DNA of 64,000 bases from an uncultured Clostridia bacterium (GTDB lineage: Bacteria; Bacillota; Clostridia; Oscillospirales; Acutalibacteraceae). The stretch covers positions 84,758 through 148,757 of the forward strand of contig CANQPS010000005.1 of the NCBI GenBank assembly GCA_947625785.1, written 5' to 3'. The notes under the pieces were generated by a model that worked only from the letters and a program-made list of their open reading frames with translations, was not told where the DNA came from and searched no databases. Shown in pieces: positions 8,462 to 17,158 of this stretch (its first letter is position 1; each line of letters opens with the position of its first letter). A program made the translations under genes and the position numbers.

Positions 8462-8929
8462 ATGAATGTAGAAGCACTGATAGACGAATTAGAAGAAGTT
8501 ATCGAAAAAGGTTTTAAATTACCACTGACAGATAAACTAATTATCGAATATGACAGAGTTAAAGAAATAATAAGTGAGTTAAAACTCGCTTTACCACAAG
8601 AAATAAGACAAGCTCAAAATATTGTTAAGGATAGTTCGGATATTATATCAAATGCCAAGAAAGAGGCAGATGCTATTGTCAAGGTGGCAGAGGAAAAACA
8701 AATGGTTATGCTTAACCAAAACGAGATAGTAAGACAAGCTAATCTGAAAGCAAAAGGCATTTTAGATGATGCAGAAAATAAAAGTTCTCAGATTAAAACC
8801 AATGTTAATGCCTATATTGAAAATACATTAAAACGTGCTGATGAAATGCTTACCGCTAATCTAAACGATATTAAAAGAAAAAGAGAGGAATTTAAGAAAA
8901 TAGCTCAAAATAGTTCTAATAATAAATAA
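8462..8929 (+). CDS. Coiled-coil protein downstream of coaD
   Basis: This 155-residue, charged, nearly all-helical protein has no signal peptide or membrane segment. After a short N-terminal region (residues 1-45) the sequence is rich in Ala, Glu, Lys and Gln with heptad-like spacing, for example QAQNIVKDSSDIISNAKKEA. It resembles small proteins often labelled ATPase or ATP synthase B/E-subunit-like that follow coaD in Clostridia, and has some DivIVA-like flavour. The function is unknown. The start is ATG 8462 after AAGGAG (8445-8450); the GTG at 8450 would overlap that site. It ends the rsmD-coaD operon, followed by a strong terminator. Confidence 0.75.
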   Translation: MNVEALIDELEEVIEKGFKLPLTDKLIIEYDRVKEIISELKLALPQEIRQAQNIVKDSSDIISNAKKEADAIVKVAEEKQMVMLNQNEIVRQANLKAKGILDDAENKSSQIKTNVNAYIENTLKRADEMLTANLNDIKRKREEFKKIAQNSSNNK

Positions 8930-8947
8930 TTCTTCTAATTCTTATTT

Positions 8948-8976
8948 AAAGAGCCTTAATTTAAGGCTCTTTTTTA
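8948..8976 (+). terminator. Rho-independent terminator of the rsmD-coaD operon
   Basis: AAAGAGCCTTAA pairs with TTAAGGCTCTTT, followed by TTTTT; it lies 18 bases after the stop codon. Confidence 0.85.
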
Positions 8977-9048
8977 TATTTATAAAATCTCTATGTGAAT
9001 ATGCTATATTTTGGTAATAATTTAAAGTTAAAAATTACCCTTTAAACC

Positions 9049-9077
9049 TTGCAATTTCTTATTTGTTAATATATAAT
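9049..9077 (+). promoter_or_regulatory. Probable sigma-A promoter of the dcw cluster
   Basis: TTGCAA (9049-9054), a 17-base spacer and TATAAT (9072-9077). The expected transcription start near 9084 lies just upstream of the MraZ boxes. Confidence 0.7.
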
Positions 9078-9090
9078 CATAAGTAATGGA

Positions 9091-9120
9091 GTGGAGGAAA
9101 GTAGTGAATAGTGGTGATAA
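9091..9120 (+). promoter_or_regulatory. MraZ operator: three 10-bp direct repeats
   Basis: Three consecutive 10-base units begin GTGGAG, GTAGTG and GTGGTG, each followed by four A/T-rich bases. MraZ is known to autoregulate dcw clusters by binding short TGG/GTG-type direct repeats spaced one helical turn apart, so the spacing and position fit. Here the boxes lie just downstream of the promoter, where bound MraZ would block initiation or early elongation. Confidence 0.75.
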
Positions 9121-9159
9121 TTGAATTTGTTGCCTGTTTTTTTATTGGGAGTTTTAAAA

Positions 9160-9579
9160 ATGCTTATAGGTACTTATCAACATACCATAGATACAAAAGG
9201 CAGATTTATTATGCCTTCTAAATTTCGTGAGGGGCTTGGTGAAGTATTCTATGTTACAAAGGGATTTGACAAGTGTTTATATGTTCTTTCATTACAGGAA
9301 TGGGAAAAATTCGGCGAACAACTCAGAAATTTACCGTTCTCCCAAACCAAAAATTTGAAAAGATATTTCTTTGCCGGTGCTGCCGAACTTGCCCCTGATA
9401 AGCAAGGCAGAGTACTTATACCTCAGCACCTTAGAGAATACGCTAAACTTAATAAAGACATAGCTGTTATAGGTGTAGATAATAAAGTTGAAATTTGGGA
9501 CTATAACATTTGGAATGATTTTAATAATAATATAGATGAAAATTTGATTTTTGATACTATGAGTTCGTTTGGGATTTAG
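9160..9579 (+). CDS. mraZ: Transcriptional regulator MraZ
   Basis: MraZ is a ring-shaped, AbrB-fold DNA-binding protein that represses its own dcw cluster. The protein begins MLIGTYQHTIDTKGRFIMPS and carries the second half-repeat as AELAPDKQGRVLIPQHLREY, giving the two AbrB-like domains. The start is ATG 9160, since the family begins MLxGxY/H; the frame can be extended to a TTG at 9121, but that adds a hydrophobic 13-residue leader absent from homologues. The result is 139 residues, normal size. It heads the cluster in the usual place before rsmH. Confidence 0.95.
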   Translation: MLIGTYQHTIDTKGRFIMPSKFREGLGEVFYVTKGFDKCLYVLSLQEWEKFGEQLRNLPFSQTKNLKRYFFAGAAELAPDKQGRVLIPQHLREYAKLNKDIAVIGVDNKVEIWDYNIWNDFNNNIDENLIFDTMSSFGI

Positions 9580-9593
9580 GAGTTGGTATATAA

Positions 9594-10532
9594 ATGCAAT
9601 TTATACATAAATCTGTTCTTTTAAAAGAAGCTATACAATCGTTAGATATAAATCCAAACGGAATATATATAGATGGTACAGCAGGCGGCGGCGGTCATTC
9701 TTTGGCAATAGTTGAGAAATTGTCTGAAAACGGCAGACTTATTGCCATAGACCAAGATCCCGATGCCATAAAAACGCTTAAAGAAAAATTTACAAGTAAT
9801 GAAAAATATAAAAAAGTAGTTACAGTATATCGTTCTAATTTTGCTCAAATGGATAAAGTTGCAGAAAGTTTAGGAATAAATTGCGTTGATGGCGTATTAC
9901 TTGATATAGGTGTTTCGTCACATCAGTTAGACACAGCAGAAAGGGGCTTCTCTTTTCATAATGATGCACCGCTTGATATGAGAATGAGTCAGGAAGGTGA
10001 AAGTGCAGAGGATTTAGTTAATAATCTCTCGTGGCAATCATTAGCTGAAATTATAAGTACATACGGCGAAGAAAAATTTGCTAAGAATATTGCTAAGGCT
10101 ATCGTTAGAGAAAGAGAATTTCAGCCTATAAAAACTACTTTGCAGCTTGCTGAAATTATAAAGTCATCTGTTCCTGCATCTGTGAGGCGTGAAGGTCACC
10201 CGGCAAGGAAAACTTTTCAGGCTTTGAGAATAGCCGTAAATGGAGAACTCGACAGATTAAAAGAAGGATTATCATCTGCTTTTTCACTCCTAAAACCAAA
10301 CGGCAGATTAGCCGTAATTACATTCCATTCATTGGAGGACAGAATTGTAAAAAGAAAAATGGCGGAATTATGTAAAGGGTGTATTTGTCCGCCGGATTGT
10401 CCGATTTGCGTTTGCGGAAGAACACCGGAAGCAAAACTTTTGTTTAAAAAACCTATTGAGGCATCAGAGGAAGAATTATGTGATAACCCGAGAAGCAGAA
10501 GTGCGAAACTTAGGGTTTGTATTAAGTTGTAG
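9594..10532 (+). CDS. rsmH: 16S rRNA (cytosine-N4)-methyltransferase RsmH
   Basis: RsmH (formerly MraW) methylates N4 of C1402 in 16S rRNA. The 312-residue protein shows the SAM-binding YIDGTAGGGGHSLAI near residues 25-39, DGVLLDIGVSSHQLD near 99-113, and the C-terminal ITFHSLEDRIVK. A Cys-rich segment (CKGCICPPDCPICVCG) near residue 260 is also seen in related Gram-positive proteins. It follows mraZ after 14 bases and precedes ftsL. Confidence 0.97.
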   Translation: MQFIHKSVLLKEAIQSLDINPNGIYIDGTAGGGGHSLAIVEKLSENGRLIAIDQDPDAIKTLKEKFTSNEKYKKVVTVYRSNFAQMDKVAESLGINCVDGVLLDIGVSSHQLDTAERGFSFHNDAPLDMRMSQEGESAEDLVNNLSWQSLAEIISTYGEEKFAKNIAKAIVREREFQPIKTTLQLAEIIKSSVPASVRREGHPARKTFQALRIAVNGELDRLKEGLSSAFSLLKPNGRLAVITFHSLEDRIVKRKMAELCKGCICPPDCPICVCGRTPEAKLLFKKPIEASEEELCDNPRSRSAKLRVCIKL

Positions 10533-10547
10533 GGGAGTGTATTATAT

Positions 10548-11042
10548 ATGTCAACAAAAGTGGCTTATGACTTATCATTATTCAATAGTAATGGTAAAGT
10601 GACCAATGATGCAGAGAAAAAAGTTGTCGATATTTCGCAGGTAAGTGAGAGTTATAAACCTGTTGTTAAAAGAAAACATAATTTTTTAGCCATACTCTCT
10701 TTTGCTTTAATAGCAGTGGTTGGTTTTATGGTTTGTACTGCGCTTATAAAAAGTGATGCGATGCTCTCAGAATTGAATAATCAGATTGCAAGAGCACAGG
10801 AAGAATTAAAAGAAGAAGAAAACGCATATAGTCAATATAAAATGCAAGTTGAATCAATTTATTCTTTAAGAGTTATTGAGGATTATGCAGTTAATGTTTT
10901 GGGAATGGTAAAAGTAGAGAATAATCAAAAAAATTATGTTTCACTTGACGAAGGCGATAAAGTCGAAATTATCCAAGACAGTGAAAATAAAAATATAATT
11001 CAAAAAATAATAAGTGCTATCTTCGGATTATCAAGCTCATAA
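10548..11042 (+). CDS. ftsL: FtsL-like cell division protein
   Basis: This 164-residue bitopic membrane protein has a cytoplasmic N-terminus of about 45 residues, one membrane segment (FLAILSFALIAVVGFMVCTA, about 46-65) and an extracytoplasmic coiled coil (about 70-105). The tail contains IEDYAVNVLGMVKVE, like the end of the FtsL/DivIC coiled-coil domain. FtsL partners DivIC and DivIB to activate septal wall synthesis. The sequence itself is weakly conserved; the call leans on topology and position between rsmH and the penicillin-binding protein. Confidence 0.82.
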   Translation: MSTKVAYDLSLFNSNGKVTNDAEKKVVDISQVSESYKPVVKRKHNFLAILSFALIAVVGFMVCTALIKSDAMLSELNNQIARAQEELKEEENAYSQYKMQVESIYSLRVIEDYAVNVLGMVKVENNQKNYVSLDEGDKVEIIQDSENKNIIQKIISAIFGLSSS

Positions 11043-11096
11043 TTAGAAATTAATGTTTAAAATAAATAATAAACTTTTATTTGTCGGCTTCTGTGC

Positions 11097-11130
11097 GGAG
11101 AGTTGAGAAATTTTTTCTTAACTCTCATTT
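11097..11130 (+). terminator. Terminator-like hairpin between ftsL and the PBP gene
   Basis: GGAGAGTTGAGAAA pairs with TTCTTAACTCTC around a T-rich loop, followed by ATTTTTC. It may limit read-through from the mraZ promoter into the PBP gene. Confidence 0.65.
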
Positions 11131-11229
11131 TTCGCATAAATATACATAATATGTATTTATTGCAGCATAGTATGTTTATGATAATATAGAGTTAATTTTT
11201 TATATCACCTTTGAAAGGAGTTATATAAT

Positions 11230-13575
11230 TTGAATAATAAAGAACTAAATAATGGTAATGTTAAAAAGAAAAAACATATTAAAGGACCTAAAATCAGACT
11301 TTGGCATAGAACATTTGTGGTTCTTAGTGTGATAATGATACTTTTTTTGGCTGTTATAGCAAGAATAGGATATTTGCAGATAGTCCAGGGGGAAAGTTTA
11401 CAGAAAAGTGCCATAAATCAACAAGTAAGAGAACTGGAAATATCTGCAAAAAGAGGTTCTATTTATGATACAAACGGTGAAGTCCTTGCACAAAGTGCCA
11501 CCGTCTGGAACATTATATTAGCACCTATATATATAAAAGATGATATAGAAAGAGAATACATAGTTGAAAATCTTGCAAAAATACTTGATTTGGATAAAGA
11601 TGATTTAATGGAAAACTCTAAAAAGAAAAGCTACTATGTAACAATTAAAAGAGGCGTTAATAAAGATGTTAAAGATGAAGTATTGACTTTCGTAAATGGT
11701 ATAAAAGATGCAATAAAAGATTCATATCCGAAAAATTCAAAAGGTGACTCCACATATTCCAATACTAATATAGGTTCTTTGATAGTTACCGAGGAGGCTT
11801 ATGAAAGATATTATCCATATCAGGATTTTGCGTCAGTAGTGCTTGGCTTTACAGGTTCTGATGACCAAGGACTTTATGGTTTGGAATATCAATATGATGA
11901 TGTTCTGTCCGGTGTAAACGGGAAAATATTAACCACAACAGATACTCACGGTGTACAAACACCTTTCAGTTATGAGCAAAAAGTTGAAGCGATAGATGGT
12001 TACAGTTTAGTTTTATCAATAGATGAAACATTACAACATATTTGTGAGAAATATCTTGAACAGGGTATTATAGATAATAAGGTAGCAAATAGAGCAGTAG
12101 CTATTATGATGGATGTTAATACGGGAGCTGTACTTGCTATGGCTGTAAAAGGTGATTATGACCCGAATAATCCATATAAGATTATGGACGAAGAATTGGC
12201 AGCAAAAATAGAAGAAATAAAAAATGATGATGAAAGAGCAGAGGCTCGTTACGCTGCACAGTCTGCTCAATGGAGAAATAAGGCTATAAGTGATGTGTAT
12301 ATTCCGGGTTCAGTTTATAAGGTTGTTACAACATCTGCCTGCCTTGAAGAAGGTCTTGTAACGAAGGATACAACATTTACTTGTTCGGGTTCTTATGTGC
12401 CGTTTCCGGGAAGTGCTTCGATAGGCTGTCATAACCGAAATGGACATGGAACACAAAATTTAAAACAGGCATTAAGTAATTCCTGTAATCCTGCGTATAT
12501 GCAAATGGGTAATCTTCTTGGTGTGGATAATTTCTTTAAATACTATAAAGCATTTGGTTTTTCAAGTAAAACGGGTATAGACCTGCCGGGCGAAGCAAAG
12601 GATATATTCTTTACAACACTTGGTTATTATGGTGGAATGAGTTTATCAGACCTTGCTGTTGGTTCATTTGGTCAGAACTTCTCCATAACACCTATACAAA
12701 TGATTACAGCTATGAGTGCTATTGCAAATGGCGGTAAAATTTTACAGCCTTATGTCGTAAGACAAATTCTGGATTCAGACGGAAATGTCGTCAAAACAAC
12801 GGAAACAGTTGTTAAGCGTCAGGCAGTTTCAGAAAATACAACTTCTCAACTTGCTGAAATGATGCAGTATAATGCCACTTATGGTACTGCTAAAAACGGC
12901 TATGTTGCAGGTTATAGGGTAGCCGGCAAAACAGGTACATCAGAAGCAAAAAGAGATGCGAATGGTGATGGTATAAAAGATTATATAGCATCATATTGTG
13001 GTTTTGCACCGGCAGATGACCCAAAGATTGCGCTGCTTGTATATTTTGATACACCTTTATCGGCAAATTATTATGGCAGTGCTGTGGCAGCTCCTGCATT
13101 TGCGGGAATTATAAGTGAGGCGTTGCCATATTTGGGTGTTGAGGCTAAATATACTGAGGAAGAACTTGCATTACTTGATACAGTGGCAAATAATTATATT
13201 GGTATGTCTGTTGCACAGGCTAAAAACAAAATTTCCGAAGACGGTTTTGCAGTAATAGTTAAAGGTGAAGGTGCTAATGTTATAGACCAAGTTCCTGCAA
13301 ATGGAGAAAAAATTCCAAAAGGCGGTACAATAGTATTATACACAGATGAAGTCAGTACTGATGATACTGTTGTTGTACCTAACTTAACAAATATGACTTT
13401 ATCTAATGTGAACAGGGTAGCGGCTTTATATAACTTAAATATAAGTATATCCGGTATGCCTTCAAGTTCAAGCGGTGAGTTATTATCGTACTCCCAGAGT
13501 ATAGAGGAAGGTACAAGCGTAAAGGAAGGAACAGTTATTTTAATTTCATTTAAAGAAAATGATGAAGTTATGTAA
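11230..13575 (+). CDS. PASTA-domain class B penicillin-binding protein (PBP2/SpoVD type)
   Basis: This 781-residue class B transpeptidase cross-links septal or spore-cortex peptidoglycan. After a basic N-terminus there is one membrane anchor (about residues 28-48), the PBP dimerisation domain, then the transpeptidase: SxxK as GSVYK with Ser361, SxN as SNSCN, and KTGT at 567-570. Two PASTA domains close the protein (about 650-780). Directly after KTGT lies DANGDGIKDYI (576-586), which fits an EF-hand-like calcium loop. The start is TTG 11230, preceded by AAGGAG. In Clostridia the PBP at this dcw position can be either the vegetative or the sporulation enzyme, so I give no gene symbol. Confidence 0.93.
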   Translation: MNNKELNNGNVKKKKHIKGPKIRLWHRTFVVLSVIMILFLAVIARIGYLQIVQGESLQKSAINQQVRELEISAKRGSIYDTNGEVLAQSATVWNIILAPIYIKDDIEREYIVENLAKILDLDKDDLMENSKKKSYYVTIKRGVNKDVKDEVLTFVNGIKDAIKDSYPKNSKGDSTYSNTNIGSLIVTEEAYERYYPYQDFASVVLGFTGSDDQGLYGLEYQYDDVLSGVNGKILTTTDTHGVQTPFSYEQKVEAIDGYSLVLSIDETLQHICEKYLEQGIIDNKVANRAVAIMMDVNTGAVLAMAVKGDYDPNNPYKIMDEELAAKIEEIKNDDERAEARYAAQSAQWRNKAISDVYIPGSVYKVVTTSACLEEGLVTKDTTFTCSGSYVPFPGSASIGCHNRNGHGTQNLKQALSNSCNPAYMQMGNLLGVDNFFKYYKAFGFSSKTGIDLPGEAKDIFFTTLGYYGGMSLSDLAVGSFGQNFSITPIQMITAMSAIANGGKILQPYVVRQILDSDGNVVKTTETVVKRQAVSENTTSQLAEMMQYNATYGTAKNGYVAGYRVAGKTGTSEAKRDANGDGIKDYIASYCGFAPADDPKIALLVYFDTPLSANYYGSAVAAPAFAGIISEALPYLGVEAKYTEEELALLDTVANNYIGMSVAQAKNKISEDGFAVIVKGEGANVIDQVPANGEKIPKGGTIVLYTDEVSTDDTVVVPNLTNMTLSNVNRVAALYNLNISISGMPSSSSGELLSYSQSIEEGTSVKEGTVILISFKENDEVM

Positions 13576-13633
13576 TTGCCTATGATGGAGCATAGTATTA
13601 TTGTCTTTTAGTATAGAAAGGTGGAACAAAATA

Positions 13634-14644
13634 ATGGTAGGAATGTGGACATTAGCAGCAGCTTTTGTTTCGTTTGGAATAGCCGCAATTTTAGGAAAAA
13701 TCTTAATACCGTTTTTGAGAAAATTGAAGTATGGTCAAACAATTTTGAGTGATGTTGAATGGCATAAGTCCAAGCAGGGTACACCTGTTATGGGTGGAAT
13801 TATGTTCATAATATCGTCAGTTGTGGCAACAGTGTTGTGCGTTCTGATTTACTACTTTACAGAGCGAGGAGATGTTCAGGTAGAATCAAAACTCGTTACA
13901 ATTAAAGTATTTGCAGGACTTATAATGGCTTTATTGTATGGTGGGGTTGGCTTTATTGATGACTATATAAAAGTTGTAAAGAAAAGAAATTTAGGTCTTA
14001 CCCCTGCACAAAAATTAATATTACAATTTGTTATAGCAATAGCGTATCTTGTTACGGTTGCTATGGCAGGTAATGATACTGCTACGATAATACCTTTTGT
14101 AGGCACTATTGATTTAGGATTTTTCTATTATATTATTTCTGCCATTGTTATAGTTGGTATAGTAAATGCTACGAATTTAACAGATGGTATTGACGGACTA
14201 TGTGGTTCTGTTACATTTTTTGTAACTATCTTTATGATGATGCTTTCGAGCATACTTGGAATACTTAGTATGAGTATTATGGCTGCTGCAATGGCAGGTG
14301 GCTGTATAGGCTTTTTAATATGGAATTTTCACCCTGCAAAAGTATTTATGGGTGATACAGGTTCTTTGTATTTAGGTGGTATGATTTGTGCATTGGCGTT
14401 TGGTATAGATATTCCCGTATTATTGATACCTATGGGTATTATTTATATAGCTGAAATGTTTTCCGTTATACTCCAAGTTGCATATTTTAAGATTACTAAG
14501 GGCAAAAGACTGTTTAAGATGAGTCCTATACATCATCATTTTGAAAAAAGCGGCTGGTCAGAGATTAAGATTGTTACGGTGTTTAGCGTAGTAACTATTA
14601 TCACTTGTCTATTATCTATGTTGAGCGTATTTTATGGAGTTTAA
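13634..14644 (+). CDS. mraY: Phospho-N-acetylmuramoyl-pentapeptide transferase MraY
   Basis: MraY makes lipid I by transferring phospho-MurNAc-pentapeptide to undecaprenyl phosphate at the membrane. The 336-residue protein is polytopic, with about ten membrane segments, and carries GGVGFIDDYIKVVKKRNLGL, NATNLTDGIDGL, FMGDTGSLYLGG and the C-terminal MSPIHHHFEKSGW, all hallmark sites including the catalytic aspartates. The start is ATG 13634, with AGAAAGGTGG ahead of it; the TTG at 13601 would include that site in the coding region. murE and murF, which usually come before mraY, are missing. Confidence 0.96.
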   Translation: MVGMWTLAAAFVSFGIAAILGKILIPFLRKLKYGQTILSDVEWHKSKQGTPVMGGIMFIISSVVATVLCVLIYYFTERGDVQVESKLVTIKVFAGLIMALLYGGVGFIDDYIKVVKKRNLGLTPAQKLILQFVIAIAYLVTVAMAGNDTATIIPFVGTIDLGFFYYIISAIVIVGIVNATNLTDGIDGLCGSVTFFVTIFMMMLSSILGILSMSIMAAAMAGGCIGFLIWNFHPAKVFMGDTGSLYLGGMICALAFGIDIPVLLIPMGIIYIAEMFSVILQVAYFKITKGKRLFKMSPIHHHFEKSGWSEIKIVTVFSVVTIITCLLSMLSVFYGV

Positions 14645-14674
14645 TTTTAATTTAATGAAAGGAGATGGTGTTTT

Positions 14675-15976
14675 GTGAGAAACTCCGCTATTAATACTAA
14701 AATACAGCTAAGTTCTGCCGCACCTGATTTAACCAGACAACCAAATAATCAAAAAGTCCGTACACCTACTCCAAATAATAAAAAGAATAGCGTTAAAAAT
14801 AAAAGAAAAAATTTAAAAGATAGATTAAAAATTTTTCGTGTGGGTTTTGGTATAGATACACCATTACTTATATTTACACTTGCATTAGTTATTATCGGAT
14901 TAATAATGATGTTTTCAGCGAGTTATGTTTTTGCTTACGCTCAACAAGGAGATAGTTACTATTATTTGGAAAGACAGTCTATATTTGCAATTGTAGGTGT
15001 AATTGTAATGATTGCAGTATCATACTTTGACTATAAAAAGTTAGCACAAACAAGAATTTTTAATCGATTTGGAATACCAATATCAATAGTTCTTTTAGCA
15101 ATACTTTTATTGGTTATAGTTCTTATTGTTGGCAAGGACAGTGAGGGTGTAAGCCGCTGGATTAGATTAGGTCCGTTATCATTTCAGCCGTCTGAAATAG
15201 CTAAATTTGCACTTATATTATTTTTAGCTGATTATACATCAAAAAAAGCTAAAAAGATGGATAATTTTAAAACAGGCGTTTTAGTGCCATTAATATTAGT
15301 TGTCGCATTTTGTGCATTGTTAGTTCTTGAACCACACTATTCGTGTACAATTATTATAATAATGTTGGCAGCAATTATGCTGTTCTTAGGCGGTGTGAAA
15401 ATCCGATATTTTATATTTATGGCAGGATTGCTTGGCGTTGCAATTATTGTTGTAAATTTTACAGTTGGATTTAACTATTTTGCCGAAAGATTAGGCGGTT
15501 GGGGTAATACTCTCGAATTTGAATCATATCAACAATGGCAAGATACTTGGCAAACAAGAAATTCCTTATATGCTATTGGTTCAGGTGGCATATGGGGACT
15601 GGGGCTTGGTCAGTCAAGACAAAAATACCTTTATTTGCCTGAACCCCAAAATGACTTTGTATTTTCAATAGTTTGTGAAGAATTAGGGTTTGTAGGTTCT
15701 ACAATAATTATTCTTTTGTTTGCGATACTTGTATGGAGAGGTATTACAGTTTCAATGAGAGCAGAAGATTTATTCGGAAGAATTTTGGGTACAGGTATAA
15801 TGGCTCAGATAGGTTTACAGGTTATATTAAATTTGTTTGTTATTACTGATAGTTTGCCTAATACCGGAATTAGTTTGCCGTTTTTCAGCTATGGAGGTAC
15901 ATCAATACTTATGTTATTGTTCCAAATGGGAATAGTTTTGTCCATCTCGAGAAATTCCTTTTCTGAGAAAGTATAA
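14675..15976 (+). CDS. ftsW: Septal peptidoglycan glycosyltransferase FtsW
   Basis: This 433-residue SEDS-family protein polymerises lipid II at the septum together with its class B PBP. After a basic, disordered cytoplasmic N-terminus of about 60 residues there are roughly ten membrane segments. Diagnostic stretches are GPLSFQPSEIAKFALILFLA, GLGLGQSRQKYLYLPEPQND and PNTGISLPFFSYGGTSIL. The start is GTG 14675 with AAAGGAG ahead. Sporulation paralogue SpoVE is similar, but the place between mraY and murG favours FtsW. Confidence 0.93.
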   Translation: MRNSAINTKIQLSSAAPDLTRQPNNQKVRTPTPNNKKNSVKNKRKNLKDRLKIFRVGFGIDTPLLIFTLALVIIGLIMMFSASYVFAYAQQGDSYYYLERQSIFAIVGVIVMIAVSYFDYKKLAQTRIFNRFGIPISIVLLAILLLVIVLIVGKDSEGVSRWIRLGPLSFQPSEIAKFALILFLADYTSKKAKKMDNFKTGVLVPLILVVAFCALLVLEPHYSCTIIIIMLAAIMLFLGGVKIRYFIFMAGLLGVAIIVVNFTVGFNYFAERLGGWGNTLEFESYQQWQDTWQTRNSLYAIGSGGIWGLGLGQSRQKYLYLPEPQNDFVFSIVCEELGFVGSTIIILLFAILVWRGITVSMRAEDLFGRILGTGIMAQIGLQVILNLFVITDSLPNTGISLPFFSYGGTSILMLLFQMGIVLSISRNSFSEKV

Positions 15977-15993
15977 ATTGGAGTGTGTTATTA

Positions 15994-17115
15994 ATGAGAA
16001 TATTATTTGCGGGTGGAGGTACAGCAGGTCATATTAATCCTGCCTTAGCAATAGCCGGTTGTGTAAAACAGCACGAGCCGGATACGGAAATACTTTATGT
16101 TGGTGCGAAGGGTGGTATGGAGGAAAGACTTGTACCAAAAGCAGGATATAATTTTAAAAGCATTACAATTTCCGGTTTTAAAAGGAGTATGTCACTTTCA
16201 GCTATTAAAAGCAACATAATTACTATAAAAAGAACTTTTTCATCAAGTAAAGAAGCAAAAAAAATAATAAAAGATTTTAATCCGGATATATGTATTGGTA
16301 CAGGCGGATATGTCAGCGGACCGGTTATAAGAAGTGCATATAAATTGGGAATACCTACGCTTATACACGAACAAAATGCTTTTCCGGGTGTCACTAATAA
16401 AATGCTTTCCAAATATGTTAGTGCGGTAATGTTAGCCGTTCCTGTTGCAAGAGAACATTTTAAGCATAAAGCAAATTTCTTTGATACAGGAAATCCTGTG
16501 AGAAAAGATATAGTTACGGCTAATAAAGAGCAAGCAAGAAAAGAATTGGGACTCGATGAAAGACCTGTTATTTTATCATTTGGCGGAAGTCTTGGTGCAA
16601 GAATTATTAATGAATCACTTTGTGATATTATAGTGGAAAGTGGTAAGACCGGTAAATATCAACATATACACGCTTATGGTCAGTATGGTAAATGGTTTCC
16701 TGATATGATAAAAGAAAAGGGCGTAGATATTACTAAATGCAGTAATCTTGATATAAGAGAGTATATACATAATATGCCTACTTGTCTTGCAGCATCTGAT
16801 TTGGTTATATCAAGAGCAGGTGCAATTACTTTAAGCGAAATTCAAGCACAAGGCAAACCGGCGATTCTAATACCTTCCCCAAATGTTGCCGAAAATCATC
16901 AGTATCACAATGCTATGGCTCTTGTAAATAATAAAGCTGCTGTCGTCATTGAGGAAAAAGATTTAACACCGCAAAAATTAAAAAAAGAAGTGGATTTATT
17001 AGCGTCAGATACAAAGCGTTTAAAAGAATATTCAGCTAATGCTAAATCTATGGCTATTACTGATGCATCAGAAAGAATTTATAAAATTATTAAAGACACA
17101 TTAAGGAAAAAATGA
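15994..17115 (+). CDS. murG: UDP-GlcNAc: lipid I glycosyltransferase MurG
   Basis: MurG adds N-acetylglucosamine to lipid I, giving lipid II, at the inner face of the membrane. The 373-residue GT-B enzyme has FAGGGTAGHINPALAIA at residues 5-21, IHEQNAFPGVTN near 123-134, the second-domain SFGGSLGAR, and ISRAGAITLSEI for UDP-sugar binding. The start is ATG 15994, with TTGGAG at 15978-15983. The in-frame GTG at 15985 is too close to that site. It is in the expected order after ftsW. Confidence 0.96.
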   Translation: MRILFAGGGTAGHINPALAIAGCVKQHEPDTEILYVGAKGGMEERLVPKAGYNFKSITISGFKRSMSLSAIKSNIITIKRTFSSSKEAKKIIKDFNPDICIGTGGYVSGPVIRSAYKLGIPTLIHEQNAFPGVTNKMLSKYVSAVMLAVPVAREHFKHKANFFDTGNPVRKDIVTANKEQARKELGLDERPVILSFGGSLGARIINESLCDIIVESGKTGKYQHIHAYGQYGKWFPDMIKEKGVDITKCSNLDIREYIHNMPTCLAASDLVISRAGAITLSEIQAQGKPAILIPSPNVAENHQYHNAMALVNNKAAVVIEEKDLTPQKLKKEVDLLASDTKRLKEYSANAKSMAITDASERIYKIIKDTLRKK

Positions 17116-17158
17116 TTTTTTACTCTATAACAGAAGATATTTAAAAGGGGCGAAAAAA

